Assembly: GCF_001969445.1 (NCBI RefSeq)
Contig: NZ_CP017297.1
Location: 2,108,001 to 2,172,000, forward strand
DNA length: 64,000 nt
DNA from: Brachybacterium sp. P6-10-X1
GTDB taxonomy: Bacteria; Actinomycetota; Actinomycetes; Actinomycetales; Dermabacteraceae
Reading direction: 5' to 3'
Made by a program: the position numbers and the translations under genes. Each line of letters starts with the position of its first letter. The stretch's first letter is position 1. The notes beneath the pieces were generated by a model. It saw nothing but the letters and a program-made list of their open reading frames with translations. It searched no databases and had not been told where the DNA came from. Below, piece by piece: positions 8,153 through 16,416 of the stretch.

Positions 8153-8842
8153 TCAACGACGACGCTCCGGCGGGATCTCCCGGGTCGGGGAAACGGGCGA
8201 GACCGGGTCCAGACCCAGGCCCACCAGCATCTGCTCGAGGATCATGGCGGTGAACCCCCAGACGAACGCGTCCTCGGGCAGCTCGAACACGGGCCCGACG
8301 CCCTGGCCGCGCAGCAGGCCCCGTCGGCGGTGCGTCGGATCGGTCAGCGAGCCGGGGCCGACCAGCGGCGCCCAGACCACGCGCTCCACCTCGATCGGGT
8401 CGGCCGCTGCGAGAGGGAGCGGAGCGGGGGCCCAGCCCAGCACCGGGGTCACCCGCTGGACCCGCCACGGCATCGGGATCGGCGCGAAGGCACCCGCGAC
8501 CTGCACATGGCGGGGGTCCAGGCCGGTCTCCTCCTCGGCCTCCCGCAGCGCGGTGTGCACGTCGTCGCGGTCACCGGGATCGGAGCCGCCGCCCGGCAGG
8601 GAGAACTGACCGGGCTGGGACCGCATCGCGTGCCCGCGCTCCTCGAGCACCACGTGCGCCTCCTCCAGGCTGGTCCCGGTGACCAGCAGCAGCACAGCGC
8701 TGCGGCGCACGGCTCCCGGGCCGCGGGCGGGGTCGCGGGGGTCGGTGTCACGCCGCACCAGGGCCTCCCCGCGTCGGGCGCGCTCGGCGAGCGGGGTGAG
8801 GAAGCCGGGCAGGGCACCGAACGCGGGCGAGGCGTCGGTCAT
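8153..8842 (-). CDS. NUDIX hydrolase, CoA-pyrophosphatase-like
   Basis: Predicted nucleoside-diphosphate-linked hydrolase of 229 aa. The segment SQPGQFSLPGGGSDPGD followed by ALREAEEETGLD is the NUDIX box, with REAEEE supplying the metal-binding Glu residues. The arrangement resembles NudL/CoAse proteins. ATG at 8842 overlaps the nth stop by 4 bp, so it is co-translated with nth. This pairing is also seen near crp in Mycobacterium tuberculosis (Rv3672c/Rv3674c). The substrate is inferred from family resemblance only. Confidence 0.88.
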   Translation of the reverse strand: MTDASPAFGALPGFLTPLAERARRGEALVRRDTDPRDPARGPGAVRRSAVLLLVTGTSLEEAHVVLEERGHAMRSQPGQFSLPGGGSDPGDRDDVHTALREAEEETGLDPRHVQVAGAFAPIPMPWRVQRVTPVLGWAPAPLPLAAADPIEVERVVWAPLVGPGSLTDPTHRRRGLLRGQGVGPVFELPEDAFVWGFTAMILEQMLVGLGLDPVSPVSPTREIPPERRR

Positions 8843-9531
8843 GCCGCTCCCGCGCTGGGGCACACGTCGGCCAGCACGCAGCGACCGCAGCGCGGGGCGC
8901 GCGCCGTGCACACCCGGCGGCCGTGCAGGATCAGGCGCAGGCCGAGGAGGGTCAGGTCCTCGGCGGGCCCGCCCGTGCCGTCGGCGTCGACGCGGGCGAC
9001 GACGTCCTCCTCCACGGCTCGCGGATCCGTGCGCGCGGTCCAGCCCAGCCGGCGGGCGAGGCGGCCGACGTGGGTGTCGACGGCGAGCAGGGAGTGACCG
9101 AACCAGGCGCCGCGCAGGACGTGCGCCGTCTTGCGCCCCACACCGGGCAGGGCTTCGAGTGCGGACTGGTCGTCGGGGACCTCCCCGTCGTGGTCGGCCA
9201 CCAGGCCTCGGGCCAGCCCGATGATCCGACGCGCCCGGGTGGGCCCCATTCCGAGCGGTCGGACCACGCCGGCCACCGCGTCGTCGTCGGCTCCGGCGAG
9301 CGCGGCCGCATCCGGCCAGGCGGCGAACAGATCAGGGGTGACCTGGTTGACCCGCACATCGGTTGTCTGGGCCGACAGCACCGTCGCGACCAGCAGTTCG
9401 AAACCGTCGCGATGGTCGAGCTCGGTGCGCGCCCCGACGTACTCCGCGGCGAGGGAGGCGGCGACGCGGCCCGCATCCGCCGGGTCGAGGAGAGGGTCCT
9501 CGACGGTGGCTCGCGGGGTGGCCGTCGGCAT
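8839..9531 (-). CDS. nth: Endonuclease III
   Basis: Bifunctional DNA glycosylase/AP lyase that removes oxidised pyrimidines in base-excision repair. The protein is 230 aa. The helix-hairpin-helix ALPGVGRKTAHVL carries the catalytic Lys, and the catalytic Asp is in AVDTHVGRLARRLG. The 4Fe-4S loop has the classic C-x6-C-x2-C-x5-C spacing near the C-terminus. ATG at 9531 has AGGAG upstream; longer in-frame starts lack family similarity. It is divergent from crp, as in M. tuberculosis. Confidence 0.96.
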   Translation of the reverse strand: MPTATPRATVEDPLLDPADAGRVAASLAAEYVGARTELDHRDGFELLVATVLSAQTTDVRVNQVTPDLFAAWPDAAALAGADDDAVAGVVRPLGMGPTRARRIIGLARGLVADHDGEVPDDQSALEALPGVGRKTAHVLRGAWFGHSLLAVDTHVGRLARRLGWTARTDPRAVEEDVVARVDADGTGGPAEDLTLLGLRLILHGRRVCTARAPRCGRCVLADVCPSAGAA

Positions 9532-9598
9532 TCGATGTGCTCCTGATTCAGGCTGTGGCGGGACCCGATGGCGTTGGCGCGATAGTGTTTCCCCATCA

Positions 9599-9614
9599 TG
9601 TGACAGTGGCCACC
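9599..9614. promoter_or_regulatory. Candidate CRP/GlxR site between nth and crp
   Basis: TGTGA, 6 nt, CCACC: 8 of 10 positions match the CRP half-sites TGTGA-N6-TCACA. It lies 75 bp upstream of the crp start in the divergent spacer, so autoregulation is plausible. This is an inference from consensus only. Confidence 0.4.
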
Positions 9615-9689
9615 GCAGTTCGTGGCGTCGGTCACCATGGGTAGCACAGCACGGTCCCGGTATTCGGGACCCCACCATCAGGAGGTTCC

Positions 9690-10367
9690 GTGGACGAGAA
9701 CATCGTACGGTCATCGCCGCTGTTCGCTGCGCTCGACGAGGACGGCAAGCAGGCCGTGCTGGCGTCGATGAAGCAGGAGGACTATCACCGCAGCGCCATC
9801 ATCTTCCGCGAGGGCGATCCGGGCGATCGGCTCTTCATCATCGGATCGGGCAAGGTCAAGGTCGGTCACGCCTCGGGCGACGGCCGGGAGAACCTGCTGG
9901 CCGTGCTCGGCCCGGGCGAGACGCTCGGCGAGCTGTCGCTGTTCGACCCGGCACCGCGCAACGCGACCGCCACCGTGGTCGCCGAGTCGACGCTCTACTC
10001 GCTCTCGCAGCAGGACCTCTACCGGGTCCTGGCCCAGCGCCCCGAGGTAGGCCGCCATCTGCTCGCCTCGCTCGCGCGGCGTCTGCGCAAGACGAACGAG
10101 TCGCTCGCCGATCTCGTCTTCGCCGACGTCCCCGGGCGCGTGGCCAAGAACGTCCTGGACCTCGCCCAGCGCTTCGGTCGCCAGACCGACGACGGCGTGA
10201 TGGTCGCCCATGGGCTCACCCAGGAGGAGCTGGCCCAGCTGGTCGGCGCCTCCCGCGAGACCGTGAACAAGGCGCTCGCGGACTTCGCCTCGCGCGGATG
10301 GATCCGGCTCGAGGCTCGCGCGGTCCTGATCTCGGACGTGGAGCGCCTGCGCCGCCGCGCCCGCTGA
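9690..10367 (+). CDS. crp: Crp/Fnr-family transcriptional regulator (GlxR/Crp orthologue)
   Basis: Global cyclic-nucleotide-type regulator, 225 aa. Residues 1-120 are the cNMP-binding barrel with the phosphate-binding cassette LGELSLFDPAPRNATATVVA. A dimerisation helix (about 120-145) is followed by the helix-turn-helix LTQEELAQLVGASRETVNKAL. Sequence and flanks (nth upstream and divergent; MBL-fold and RidA genes downstream) match the M. tuberculosis Rv3676 locus, so orthology is likely. GTG at 9690 has AGGAGG with ideal spacing; a 7-bp hairpin (9653-9671) sits just before this ribosome-binding site. Confidence 0.95.
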   Translation: MDENIVRSSPLFAALDEDGKQAVLASMKQEDYHRSAIIFREGDPGDRLFIIGSGKVKVGHASGDGRENLLAVLGPGETLGELSLFDPAPRNATATVVAESTLYSLSQQDLYRVLAQRPEVGRHLLASLARRLRKTNESLADLVFADVPGRVAKNVLDLAQRFGRQTDDGVMVAHGLTQEELAQLVGASRETVNKALADFASRGWIRLEARAVLISDVERLRRRAR

Positions 10368-10393
10368 GTCCGACGGGACTCTCCGCCGCCGGG

Positions 10394-10483
10394 GCACTGT
10401 CGACGGGAGCGCTGTCGACGGGAGCACTGTCGACGGGGGCACTGTCGACGGGGGCACTGTCGACGGGAGCGCTGTCCACGGGC
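10394..10483. repeat. Six tandem 15-bp units downstream of crp
   Basis: Units of the form gcactgtcgacggga at 10394, 10409, 10424, 10439, 10454 and 10469 differ at one to three positions. Each of the first five carries the palindrome GTCGAC. The array lies between the crp stop and its terminator hairpin. Confidence 0.9.
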
Positions 10484-10496
10484 CCGATACGCACAC

Positions 10497-10542
10497 CGAT
10501 TCCCCCGATCCGCACCGTCAGCGTGCCGGATCGGGGGAATCG
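10497..10542. terminator. Bidirectional terminator hairpin between crp and MBL-fold gene
   Basis: Sixteen-bp perfect stem (10497-10512 with 10527-10542) around a 14-nt loop, between convergent genes. Confidence 0.75.
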
Positions 10543-10754
10543 GCGTTGCCCGATGGCGTGTCGTCGACCTCTGTGCTGTGTCGGTGCCCGTCTCGGCGTC
10601 GGTGCCCGTCTCGACGTCTGCCCTGCGTCGGTGCGCGCCTCGACGTCGGGTGCCGCGTCGGTGCCCGGCTCGGCGTCGATGCCCGTCTCGGCGTCTGCGC
10701 AGTGTCGGCGCCGCGTCGGCGCAGCCCGTCAGTGCCCGTCGGCCCGTCGGCCCG
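10543..10754. repeat. Degenerate GC-rich repeats
   Basis: Imperfect copies of gtcggtgcccgtctcggc and, nearer 10755, of cagtgcccgtcggc. No gene is evident. They extend up to the stop codon of the MBL-fold gene. Confidence 0.6.
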
Positions 10755-11576
10755 TCAGTGCCCGTCGGCGAGGTGCTCGAGGGTCGCGCGGAGGTTCCAG
10801 CGCGCGGCCTTCTGCAGGTTCTCGGGCAGGTCCGGGCCGTAGACCGCCCGCAGCAACCGCTCGAGCGTGAGCACGCCCGCCGTCCGTGCCCGGCGCACCT
10901 GCTCGATGCGCTCGCGGCGGTGCTCGATCGCCTCCTCGATCGCCTCCAGGGCCTCCAAAGGGTTCTCGTACGGGGTGCCGTGGCCGGGATGGATGGAGCC
11001 GATCCGCCCGTCCTGCGCCATCGCCCGCAGGATCGCGAGGGACTGGAGGTACTCCGCGATCGTGCCGCCGTCGTCGGGCACGATCACCGTGGAGGAGCCG
11101 CCCAGCAGAGTGTCCCCGCTGAGCAGGCGCCCGCCGTCCAGCAACAGGCCGACGGAGTCGGAGGTGTGGCCGGGCAGATGGATGACGTGGCCGACCGCAC
11201 CGTGATCTCCCTCGAGGGTCGAGGGCAGCGGACGAGCTCCGGGCAGGGCGCTGGGGTCCGCGGCCCACAGCGGGACCTCGACCCCTCCGCGGGCGGCCAG
11301 CTGACGGGCCAGGGTCGCCGCCCCCGCGGTGTGGTCGAGGTGGCGGTGGGTGACCAGCACTCCTCGCGGCCGCGTCCCGTCGCCGCAGGCCACCAGCAGC
11401 TCGGCGAGGTGCTCGGGATCCTTCGGGCCGGGGTCGACGACCCAGACCTCGTCGCCGTCGCGCAGCACGTAGCTGCGGGTGCCCGTCAGCGTCATCGGAC
11501 CGGGATTGTCCGCCCGGATCGCGATCAGCTCGACCGCGGGCGCCTCGGGGTCACGCGGTGGGGTGCTCTCGGACAC
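10755..11576 (-). CDS. MBL-fold metallohydrolase (LACTB2-like)
   Basis: Zinc-dependent hydrolase of the metallo-beta-lactamase superfamily, 273 aa. The metal motif HRHLDHTAG (HxHxDH type) is followed by HLPGHTSDS, LLSGDTLLGG and IHPGHGTP, giving the remaining ligands in order. A C-terminal helical segment (about 210-273) resembles the winged region of LACTB2-type proteins. GTG at 11576. It lies 5 bp after the RidA gene and corresponds in position to M. tuberculosis Rv3677c. The substrate is unknown. Confidence 0.88.
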   Translation of the reverse strand: MSESTPPRDPEAPAVELIAIRADNPGPMTLTGTRSYVLRDGDEVWVVDPGPKDPEHLAELLVACGDGTRPRGVLVTHRHLDHTAGAATLARQLAARGGVEVPLWAADPSALPGARPLPSTLEGDHGAVGHVIHLPGHTSDSVGLLLDGGRLLSGDTLLGGSSTVIVPDDGGTIAEYLQSLAILRAMAQDGRIGSIHPGHGTPYENPLEALEAIEEAIEHRRERIEQVRRARTAGVLTLERLLRAVYGPDLPENLQKAARWNLRATLEHLADGH

Positions 11577-11581
11577 GACGC

Positions 11582-12100
11582 TCAGGGAGCCGGGGAGGGG
11601 TCGAGGACGGCCGGGCCGTCCAACTCGACCACCAGCTCCAGCTCGACGGGCGCATCCAGCGGGAGCACCGCCACGCCGACGGCGCTGCGGGCATGGCGCC
11701 CTGCCTCACCGAAGACCTCGCCGAGCAGCTCGCTGGCCCCGTTGATCACCGCCGGCTGCGCGGTGAACGCGGGATCGGAGGCAACGAAGCCGGTGAGCTT
11801 GACGACGCGCACCACACGGTCGAGGTCGCCGACCAGGTCCTCGATCGCTGCGAGGGCGTTGAGGCAGCAGGTGGCCGCGAGCTCGGCGGCGCGCTCCGCG
11901 GTGACCTGGGCGCCGACCTTCCCGGTCGCCGGCAGCGCGCCGTCGACGAAGGGCAGCTGACCGGAGGTGTGGACGTGGTTCCCGGTGGCGACGGCGGGCA
12001 CGTACGCGGCGACCGGTGCGGCCACGGCGGGCAGGCTCAGGTCCAGCTCGGCCAGCCGTGCGCGGACCCGCGCTCCGTGCCCCTGACCGGTGATGGCCAT
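11582..12100 (-). CDS. RidA/YjgF-family protein
   Basis: Probable enamine/imine deaminase or related member of the RidA family, 172 aa (longer than the classic 130 aa). Shows VHTSGQLPFVDGALPATGKV, then AAELAATCCLNALAAIEDLVG and the conserved KLTGFVASDPAF. The catalytic Arg found in true RidA proteins near the C-terminus is not obvious, so it may belong to a different subgroup. It lies between DUF4177 and MBL-fold genes in one tight unit, matching M. tuberculosis Rv3678c. Confidence 0.85.
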   Translation of the reverse strand: MAITGQGHGARVRARLAELDLSLPAVAAPVAAYVPAVATGNHVHTSGQLPFVDGALPATGKVGAQVTAERAAELAATCCLNALAAIEDLVGDLDRVVRVVKLTGFVASDPAFTAQPAVINGASELLGEVFGEAGRHARSAVGVAVLPLDAPVELELVVELDGPAVLDPSPAP

Positions 12101-12104
12101 CTGC

Positions 12105-12275
12105 TCAGCCCTCGGAGCGCGGGCGCTTGAGATACGCGACCAGGTTCTCGGGATTGGGCCCGGGCACGACCTGGACCAGCTCCCAGCCCTCCTCGCCGTA
12201 GTTGTCGAGGATCTGCTTGGTCGCGTGGATCAGCAGAGGAACGGTCAGGTACTCCCAGCGGGTGACTGTGCTCAT
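12105..12275 (-). CDS. DUF4177-domain small protein
   Basis: A 56-aa protein beginning MSTVTRWEYLTVPLLIH, then DNYGEEGWELVQVVPGP and ending YLKRPRSEG. The W-E-Y ... GxEGWELV pattern is characteristic of DUF4177. ATG at 12275 and TGA at 12105; RidA starts 4 nt beyond. The family is a very small beta-rich protein of unknown role and often precedes ridA in actinobacteria, which supports the call despite the short length. Confidence 0.85.
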   Translation of the reverse strand: MSTVTRWEYLTVPLLIHATKQILDNYGEEGWELVQVVPGPNPENLVAYLKRPRSEG

Positions 12276-12343
12276 GGGGCGAGCCTACCGGCCGCACCCC
12301 TTCTGCGCGGGCCCGGAGGTCCCGCCCGATCGGCCGTCGTCGC

Positions 12344-12646
12344 TCAGCTGCCGACGGCCTCCTGGGAGGCGCGCCGCAGCACGGTGGACCAGTCGGTGAC
12401 CTCAGGGTGCCGTCGCAGCAGTCGGCGACGTTCTCGTTCGGTCATCCCACCCCATACGCCGAAGTCGACCCGGTTGTCCAAGGCGTCGGCGAGACATTCC
12501 GTCCTCACCGGACACGCCCCGCAGGCGGTCTTGACCGCGTGCTGCTCCGCGCCCTGGACGAAGAATCCGTCCGGGTCCATGGTCACGCAAGCTCCGCGTG
12601 CGGCCCAGCTCGAATCCGCGGTGATGGGAGCCCCCCCGATGGTCAT
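12344..12646 (-). CDS. whiB4: WhiB-family iron-sulfur regulator, WhiB4/WblA-like
   Basis: Redox-sensitive 4Fe-4S transcription factor, 100 aa. Four Cys ligands occur as one N-terminal Cys (RGACVTMDPDGFF), a CxxC (CGACP) and TECL, followed by the GVWGG turn and a basic tail (ERERRRLLRRHP). Divergent ponA2 and a metallophosphoesterase next door reproduce the M. tuberculosis whiB4-ponA2-Rv3683 order, so WhiB4/WblA orthology is likely. ATG at 12646 has AGAGG upstream. In the family it controls oxidative-stress responses and, in Streptomyces, development. Confidence 0.93.
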   Translation of the reverse strand: MTIGGAPITADSSWAARGACVTMDPDGFFVQGAEQHAVKTACGACPVRTECLADALDNRVDFGVWGGMTERERRRLLRRHPEVTDWSTVLRRASQEAVGS

Positions 12647-12690
12647 CTGCAACCTCTTTCCAGATCGTCGTTGACCCGATTTCTTCGACC

Positions 12691-12720
12691 ACTGTAAGGA
12701 GACCCTCGCCACAGTGCCAA
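12691..12720 (-). promoter_or_regulatory. Sigma-70-type promoter of whiB4
   Basis: On the minus strand TTGGCA (12720-12715), 18 nt, TACAGT (12696-12691). It leaves a leader of about 40 nt before the whiB4 ATG. One of the clearest two-box promoters in the window. Confidence 0.65.
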
Positions 12721-12873
12721 ATTCTCGGGCGGCCGAGACCATTCCGTGATAAAGCGTCCGCGCCGGCACCTCCGCTGGTCGGCCCGTTTCGCGCCCGGTC
12801 ACATCCCTGCATCGAGTTCGTGAAGATTTGTCCACGCCCGGCCCGCCTCGTGCTCCAGCACACCCGCCCGCCG

Positions 12874-12879
12874 TACTGT
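12874..12879 (+). promoter_or_regulatory. -10 box for leaderless ponA2
   Basis: TACTGT, 6 nt, ATG at 12886. This decides the start against an earlier in-frame ATG at 12820. Confidence 0.6.
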
Positions 12880-12885
12880 TGGATC

Positions 12886-15288
12886 ATGGCCCGCACTCCG
12901 TCCAGCTCCGCCCCCGGACGCTCCCTCCCCGTCGCCCTGGCGCAGACCCTGTACCTGATGCTGGGGATGCTCGCCGTCTCCGCCCTGGCCGGGGTGCTCC
13001 TCGCGGCCTTCTTCCTGCCGGCCGTCTCCGCCTCCTCGGCCGTCGCCAAGGACGGGGTGGCGCTGTTCGAGTCCTACCCCTCCGAGCTCGAGGTCGAGCC
13101 GCTGAACGAGGCGAGCCGGATCGAGGCGGCCGACGGGTCCCTGCTGGCGACGTTCTACACCGAGAACCGCATCATGGTGCCGCTCGAGGAGATCTCGCCG
13201 CACATGCAGCATGCGGTGGTCGCGGTCGAGGACCGCCGTTTCTACGAGCACGGCGGCATCGACCCCAAGGGCATGCTGCGCGCCTTCGCGTCCAACGCGG
13301 CCGGTGGCGCCACCCAGGGCGGGTCGACGCTGACGCAGCAGTACGTGAAGAACGCCCTCCTGATGGATGCCGTCCAGCGCAATGACAAGGAGGACCAGCT
13401 CGAGGCGACCGAGCAGACCTACGGCCGCAAGCTGCGCGAGGCGAAGCTGGCCATCTCGCTCGAGAAGCAGTGGAGCAAGGACGAGATCCTCAACGCCTAC
13501 CTCAACGTCGCCCAGTTCGGGCCCTCGCAGTACGGGGTCGAGACCGGGGCGCGCCACTACTTCTCCAAGCACGCCTCGGAGCTCAACCCCGGTGAGGCCG
13601 CCCTGCTGGCCGGCGTCACCAACGGTCCGAACCAGTACGACCCCGTCTCCCATCCGGAGGCCGGAGAGAAGCGGCGCAACGAGGTCCTGCGGGACATGCT
13701 GGGGCAGGACTTCATCACCCAGCAGGAGTACGACAAGTACACCGAGCAGCCGGTCGAGGACATGCTGGACATCCAGAACGTCCGGGCCGGCTGCACCTCC
13801 GCCGGCGCCGACGGCTTCTTCTGTGACTTCGTGACGCGGTCCCTGCTGAACGACCCGGAGTTCGCCCCCACCTACGAGGAGCGGCGCGAGCTGCTCTACG
13901 GCGGGGGTCTCACGATCAAGACCACCCTGGACCCCGAGAAGCAGAAGACCGCCAACGACATCCTCCAGCGCAAGGTGCCCGGGGACTCCGAGAGCGGCTT
14001 CGGCCACTCGATCGTGACCGTCGAACCGGGAACCGGCAACATCCTGGTGATGGCGGAGAACCGGGAGTTCAACCCCCATGCGGAGGTCGAGCCCGGCGAG
14101 ACCGCGATCAACTACAACGTCCCCCGGGCGCTGGGCGGCAGCAGCGGCTTCCCCGTCGGCTCGACGTTCAAGCCCCTCGTGCTCCAGCAGTGGCTCAAGA
14201 GCGGCCACAGCATCTACGACAAGGTCAGCACGACCCGCGAGCCGATGAAGACCTTCCCGGCCCAGTGCCTCCCGCGCGGGCGGTGGTACGAGGAGCCCGG
14301 GTACAACCCGGACAACGCCGTGTCGGTGCCGATCTCGCCGATGGAGACCGTCCTGAACGGCACGAAGTTCTCCATCAACACCGCCTACGCGAACATGGCC
14401 CGCCAGCTGGACCTGTGCAAGATCGCTGAAGGCGCCCGCGACATCGGCGTGGTCCCGGCGACGCACAACCCCTATGATCCGGCGACCTGGAACAACGACA
14501 TCGCCGACGTCTACGGCACCGAGCTGGCCCCCGCCGTGGTGGTCCTCGGTGAGGTGCGCATCTCCGCTCTCGACATGGCGGGCGCCTACGCGACCTGGGC
14601 CGCCGGGGGCACCTACTGCACGCCGCAGGCCATCACCGCGGTCATCGACCGCAACGGCGAGGAGATGGAGACCACTGGCGCCGACTGCCACCAGGCGGTC
14701 GACAAGGAGGTCGCCGACCAGATCGCCTGGACCCTCCAGCAGGACCTCGAGGACCCGAGGGCCACCGGCAAGGGCAAGATCATCCCCGGCCATCCCGCGG
14801 GCGGCAAGACCGGCACCTCCGGGTCGCAGTTCCACACCTGGTACGTCGGCTTCACCCGCCAGATGTCGACCGCCGTGTGGTTCGGCCACCCCAACGCCAA
14901 CGTCCGCCCCGGCGGGTTCTCGGTCGACGGGAAGATGCTCCGCAGCGGGCACGTCTGGGGCAACACGGTCTCCTTGCCCACCTGGCAGGAGTTCATGACC
15001 AAGGCGAGCCAGGGCATGCCCAGCGAACCGTTCCCCGCGAAGCCGAAGAACAAGGACGGCAGCGCCGCGAACGATGCTGTGCAGAAGGGGACGGTGCCCG
15101 ACGTGGCCGGCATGGTGCTCTCCGAGGCCAAGGCGTCGCTCGAGGCGGCCGGATACTCCTACGAGATCCGCAACGAGCCGTCGAACTCGGTCGGCAAGTG
15201 GTATGTGATCGGCACGGACCCCGGCCCGGGGGCCAAGCTGCCGGAGGGCGAGACCGTGGTCATCCGCCAGTCCACCGGACGGGGCTGA
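12886..15288 (+). CDS. ponA2: Bifunctional penicillin-binding protein with PASTA domain (PonA2-like)
   Basis: Class A PBP that polymerises and cross-links peptidoglycan on the outer face of the membrane; 800 aa. One TM segment spans about residues 16-46. The glycosyltransferase 51 domain has catalytic EDRRFYEHGG at 115-124 and GGSTLTQQ. The transpeptidase domain has STFK (nucleophile Ser 426), SIN (496) and KTGTS (641). A single PASTA domain occupies about 730-797. The neighbourhood (whiB4 divergent, metallophosphoesterase downstream) matches M. tuberculosis ponA2. The stop is 1 bp from the next GTG, so the two are probably co-translated. Confidence 0.97.
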   Translation: MARTPSSSAPGRSLPVALAQTLYLMLGMLAVSALAGVLLAAFFLPAVSASSAVAKDGVALFESYPSELEVEPLNEASRIEAADGSLLATFYTENRIMVPLEEISPHMQHAVVAVEDRRFYEHGGIDPKGMLRAFASNAAGGATQGGSTLTQQYVKNALLMDAVQRNDKEDQLEATEQTYGRKLREAKLAISLEKQWSKDEILNAYLNVAQFGPSQYGVETGARHYFSKHASELNPGEAALLAGVTNGPNQYDPVSHPEAGEKRRNEVLRDMLGQDFITQQEYDKYTEQPVEDMLDIQNVRAGCTSAGADGFFCDFVTRSLLNDPEFAPTYEERRELLYGGGLTIKTTLDPEKQKTANDILQRKVPGDSESGFGHSIVTVEPGTGNILVMAENREFNPHAEVEPGETAINYNVPRALGGSSGFPVGSTFKPLVLQQWLKSGHSIYDKVSTTREPMKTFPAQCLPRGRWYEEPGYNPDNAVSVPISPMETVLNGTKFSINTAYANMARQLDLCKIAEGARDIGVVPATHNPYDPATWNNDIADVYGTELAPAVVVLGEVRISALDMAGAYATWAAGGTYCTPQAITAVIDRNGEEMETTGADCHQAVDKEVADQIAWTLQQDLEDPRATGKGKIIPGHPAGGKTGTSGSQFHTWYVGFTRQMSTAVWFGHPNANVRPGGFSVDGKMLRSGHVWGNTVSLPTWQEFMTKASQGMPSEPFPAKPKNKDGSAANDAVQKGTVPDVAGMVLSEAKASLEAAGYSYEIRNEPSNSVGKWYVIGTDPGPGAKLPEGETVVIRQSTGRG

Positions 15289-15289
15289 G

Positions 15290-16228
15290 GTGCGCCCCCT
15301 CCTCGCTGCTTCCGCCGCAGTGGGCCTGGCAGGACTGGGCGCCGGGGCGGCGGCGCATGGCTGGGCCCGGTATGTCGAGATCCACCAGTACACGCTGCGT
15401 GAGATCGAGCTGCGCATCCTACCTCCGGGTGCGCGCACCCGCCGCCTGCTGCACATCAGCGACATCCACCTGATGCCCCAGCAGCACCGCAAGCTCGCCT
15501 TCCTCGAGTACCTCGCCGCACTGCGCCCGCACCTGGTCATCGACACCGGGGACAACATCGCCTCGGCCGCATCGGTCCCGGTGCTCGCCCAGGCCCTGGA
15601 CCCCCTGCTGCGCCGTCCGGGCGCCTTCGTGATGGGGTCGAACGACATGTACGAGCCGGCGCCGAAGAACCCGGCCCGGTACCTGCTGCCCGATGCGCGC
15701 CCCGAGGGGCTCACCGAGCGCACCGAGCCCACCCTGCCGACCCCGGAACTGGCGCGCCGCCTGTCGGCGCACGGATGGAAGGACCTCACCAACGCCCGGG
15801 CGAGCATCGAGCTGGGCGGGCTGGAGGTCCGGCTCGTCGGGGTCGACGACCCGCACCTCGACCGTGACGAGATACCCCCTGCGTCCGACCCCTCGCCTCC
15901 TGTTCCCGAGCACGGCCACGTGCTGCGCCTCGGAGTGGCCCACGCGCCCTACCGTCGCGTGCTGGACGGCTTCGTGGCCGACGGGGCCGATCTGATCCTG
16001 GCCGGCCACACCCACGGCGGTCAGCTCCGCGTGCCGGGCTTCGGCGCGCTGGTGACCAACTGCGACCTCCCCCGACAGCAGGCGCGCGGTCTCTCGGACT
16101 GGCAGGGAGTGCCCCTGCATGTGAGCGCCGGCCTGGGGGCGAGCCCCTATTCCGACTATCGCCTGTTCACCCCACCCGAGGCGACCTTGCTCACGTTGCG
16201 CGCTCCGCGACCCGGACAGCGGTCCTGA
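15290..16228 (+). CDS. Metallophosphoesterase, probably membrane-associated
   Basis: Calcineurin-like phosphoesterase of 312 aa. Metal motifs are in order: LLHISDIHLMP (DxH), VIDTGDNIAS (GDxxD-like), VMGSNDMYE (GND in place of GNH, altered as GSND), VAHAP and AGHTHGGQL (GHxH). An N-terminal hydrophobic stretch (residues 3-25) could be a membrane anchor or uncleaved signal. It follows ponA2 by 1 bp and corresponds to M. tuberculosis Rv3683, suggesting a cell-envelope role. The substrate is unknown. Confidence 0.9.
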   Translation: MRPLLAASAAVGLAGLGAGAAAHGWARYVEIHQYTLREIELRILPPGARTRRLLHISDIHLMPQQHRKLAFLEYLAALRPHLVIDTGDNIASAASVPVLAQALDPLLRRPGAFVMGSNDMYEPAPKNPARYLLPDARPEGLTERTEPTLPTPELARRLSAHGWKDLTNARASIELGGLEVRLVGVDDPHLDRDEIPPASDPSPPVPEHGHVLRLGVAHAPYRRVLDGFVADGADLILAGHTHGGQLRVPGFGALVTNCDLPRQQARGLSDWQGVPLHVSAGLGASPYSDYRLFTPPEATLLTLRAPRPGQRS

Positions 16229-16284
16229 GCACTCCGAACCCCTGCTAAAGTTGCTCCTCGGTGCACCGCTTCGGTGGGCACCAC

Positions 16285-16361
<77 letters not shown>

Positions 16362-16386
16362 CCGGTGCCATGACGGCGCCACCGAC

Positions 16387-16416
16387 GACGGGTCGGAGCT
16401 TCGGCTCCGGCCCGTC
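16387..16416 (+). terminator. Hairpin after tRNA-Pro
   Basis: Twelve-nt arms (16387-16398 and 16405-16416) with one mismatch around loop cttcgg. Confidence 0.6.

Noticed and set aside
10394..10483. CRISPR array
   Set aside because: Units are directly abutting 15-mers with no spacers, and there are no cas genes.
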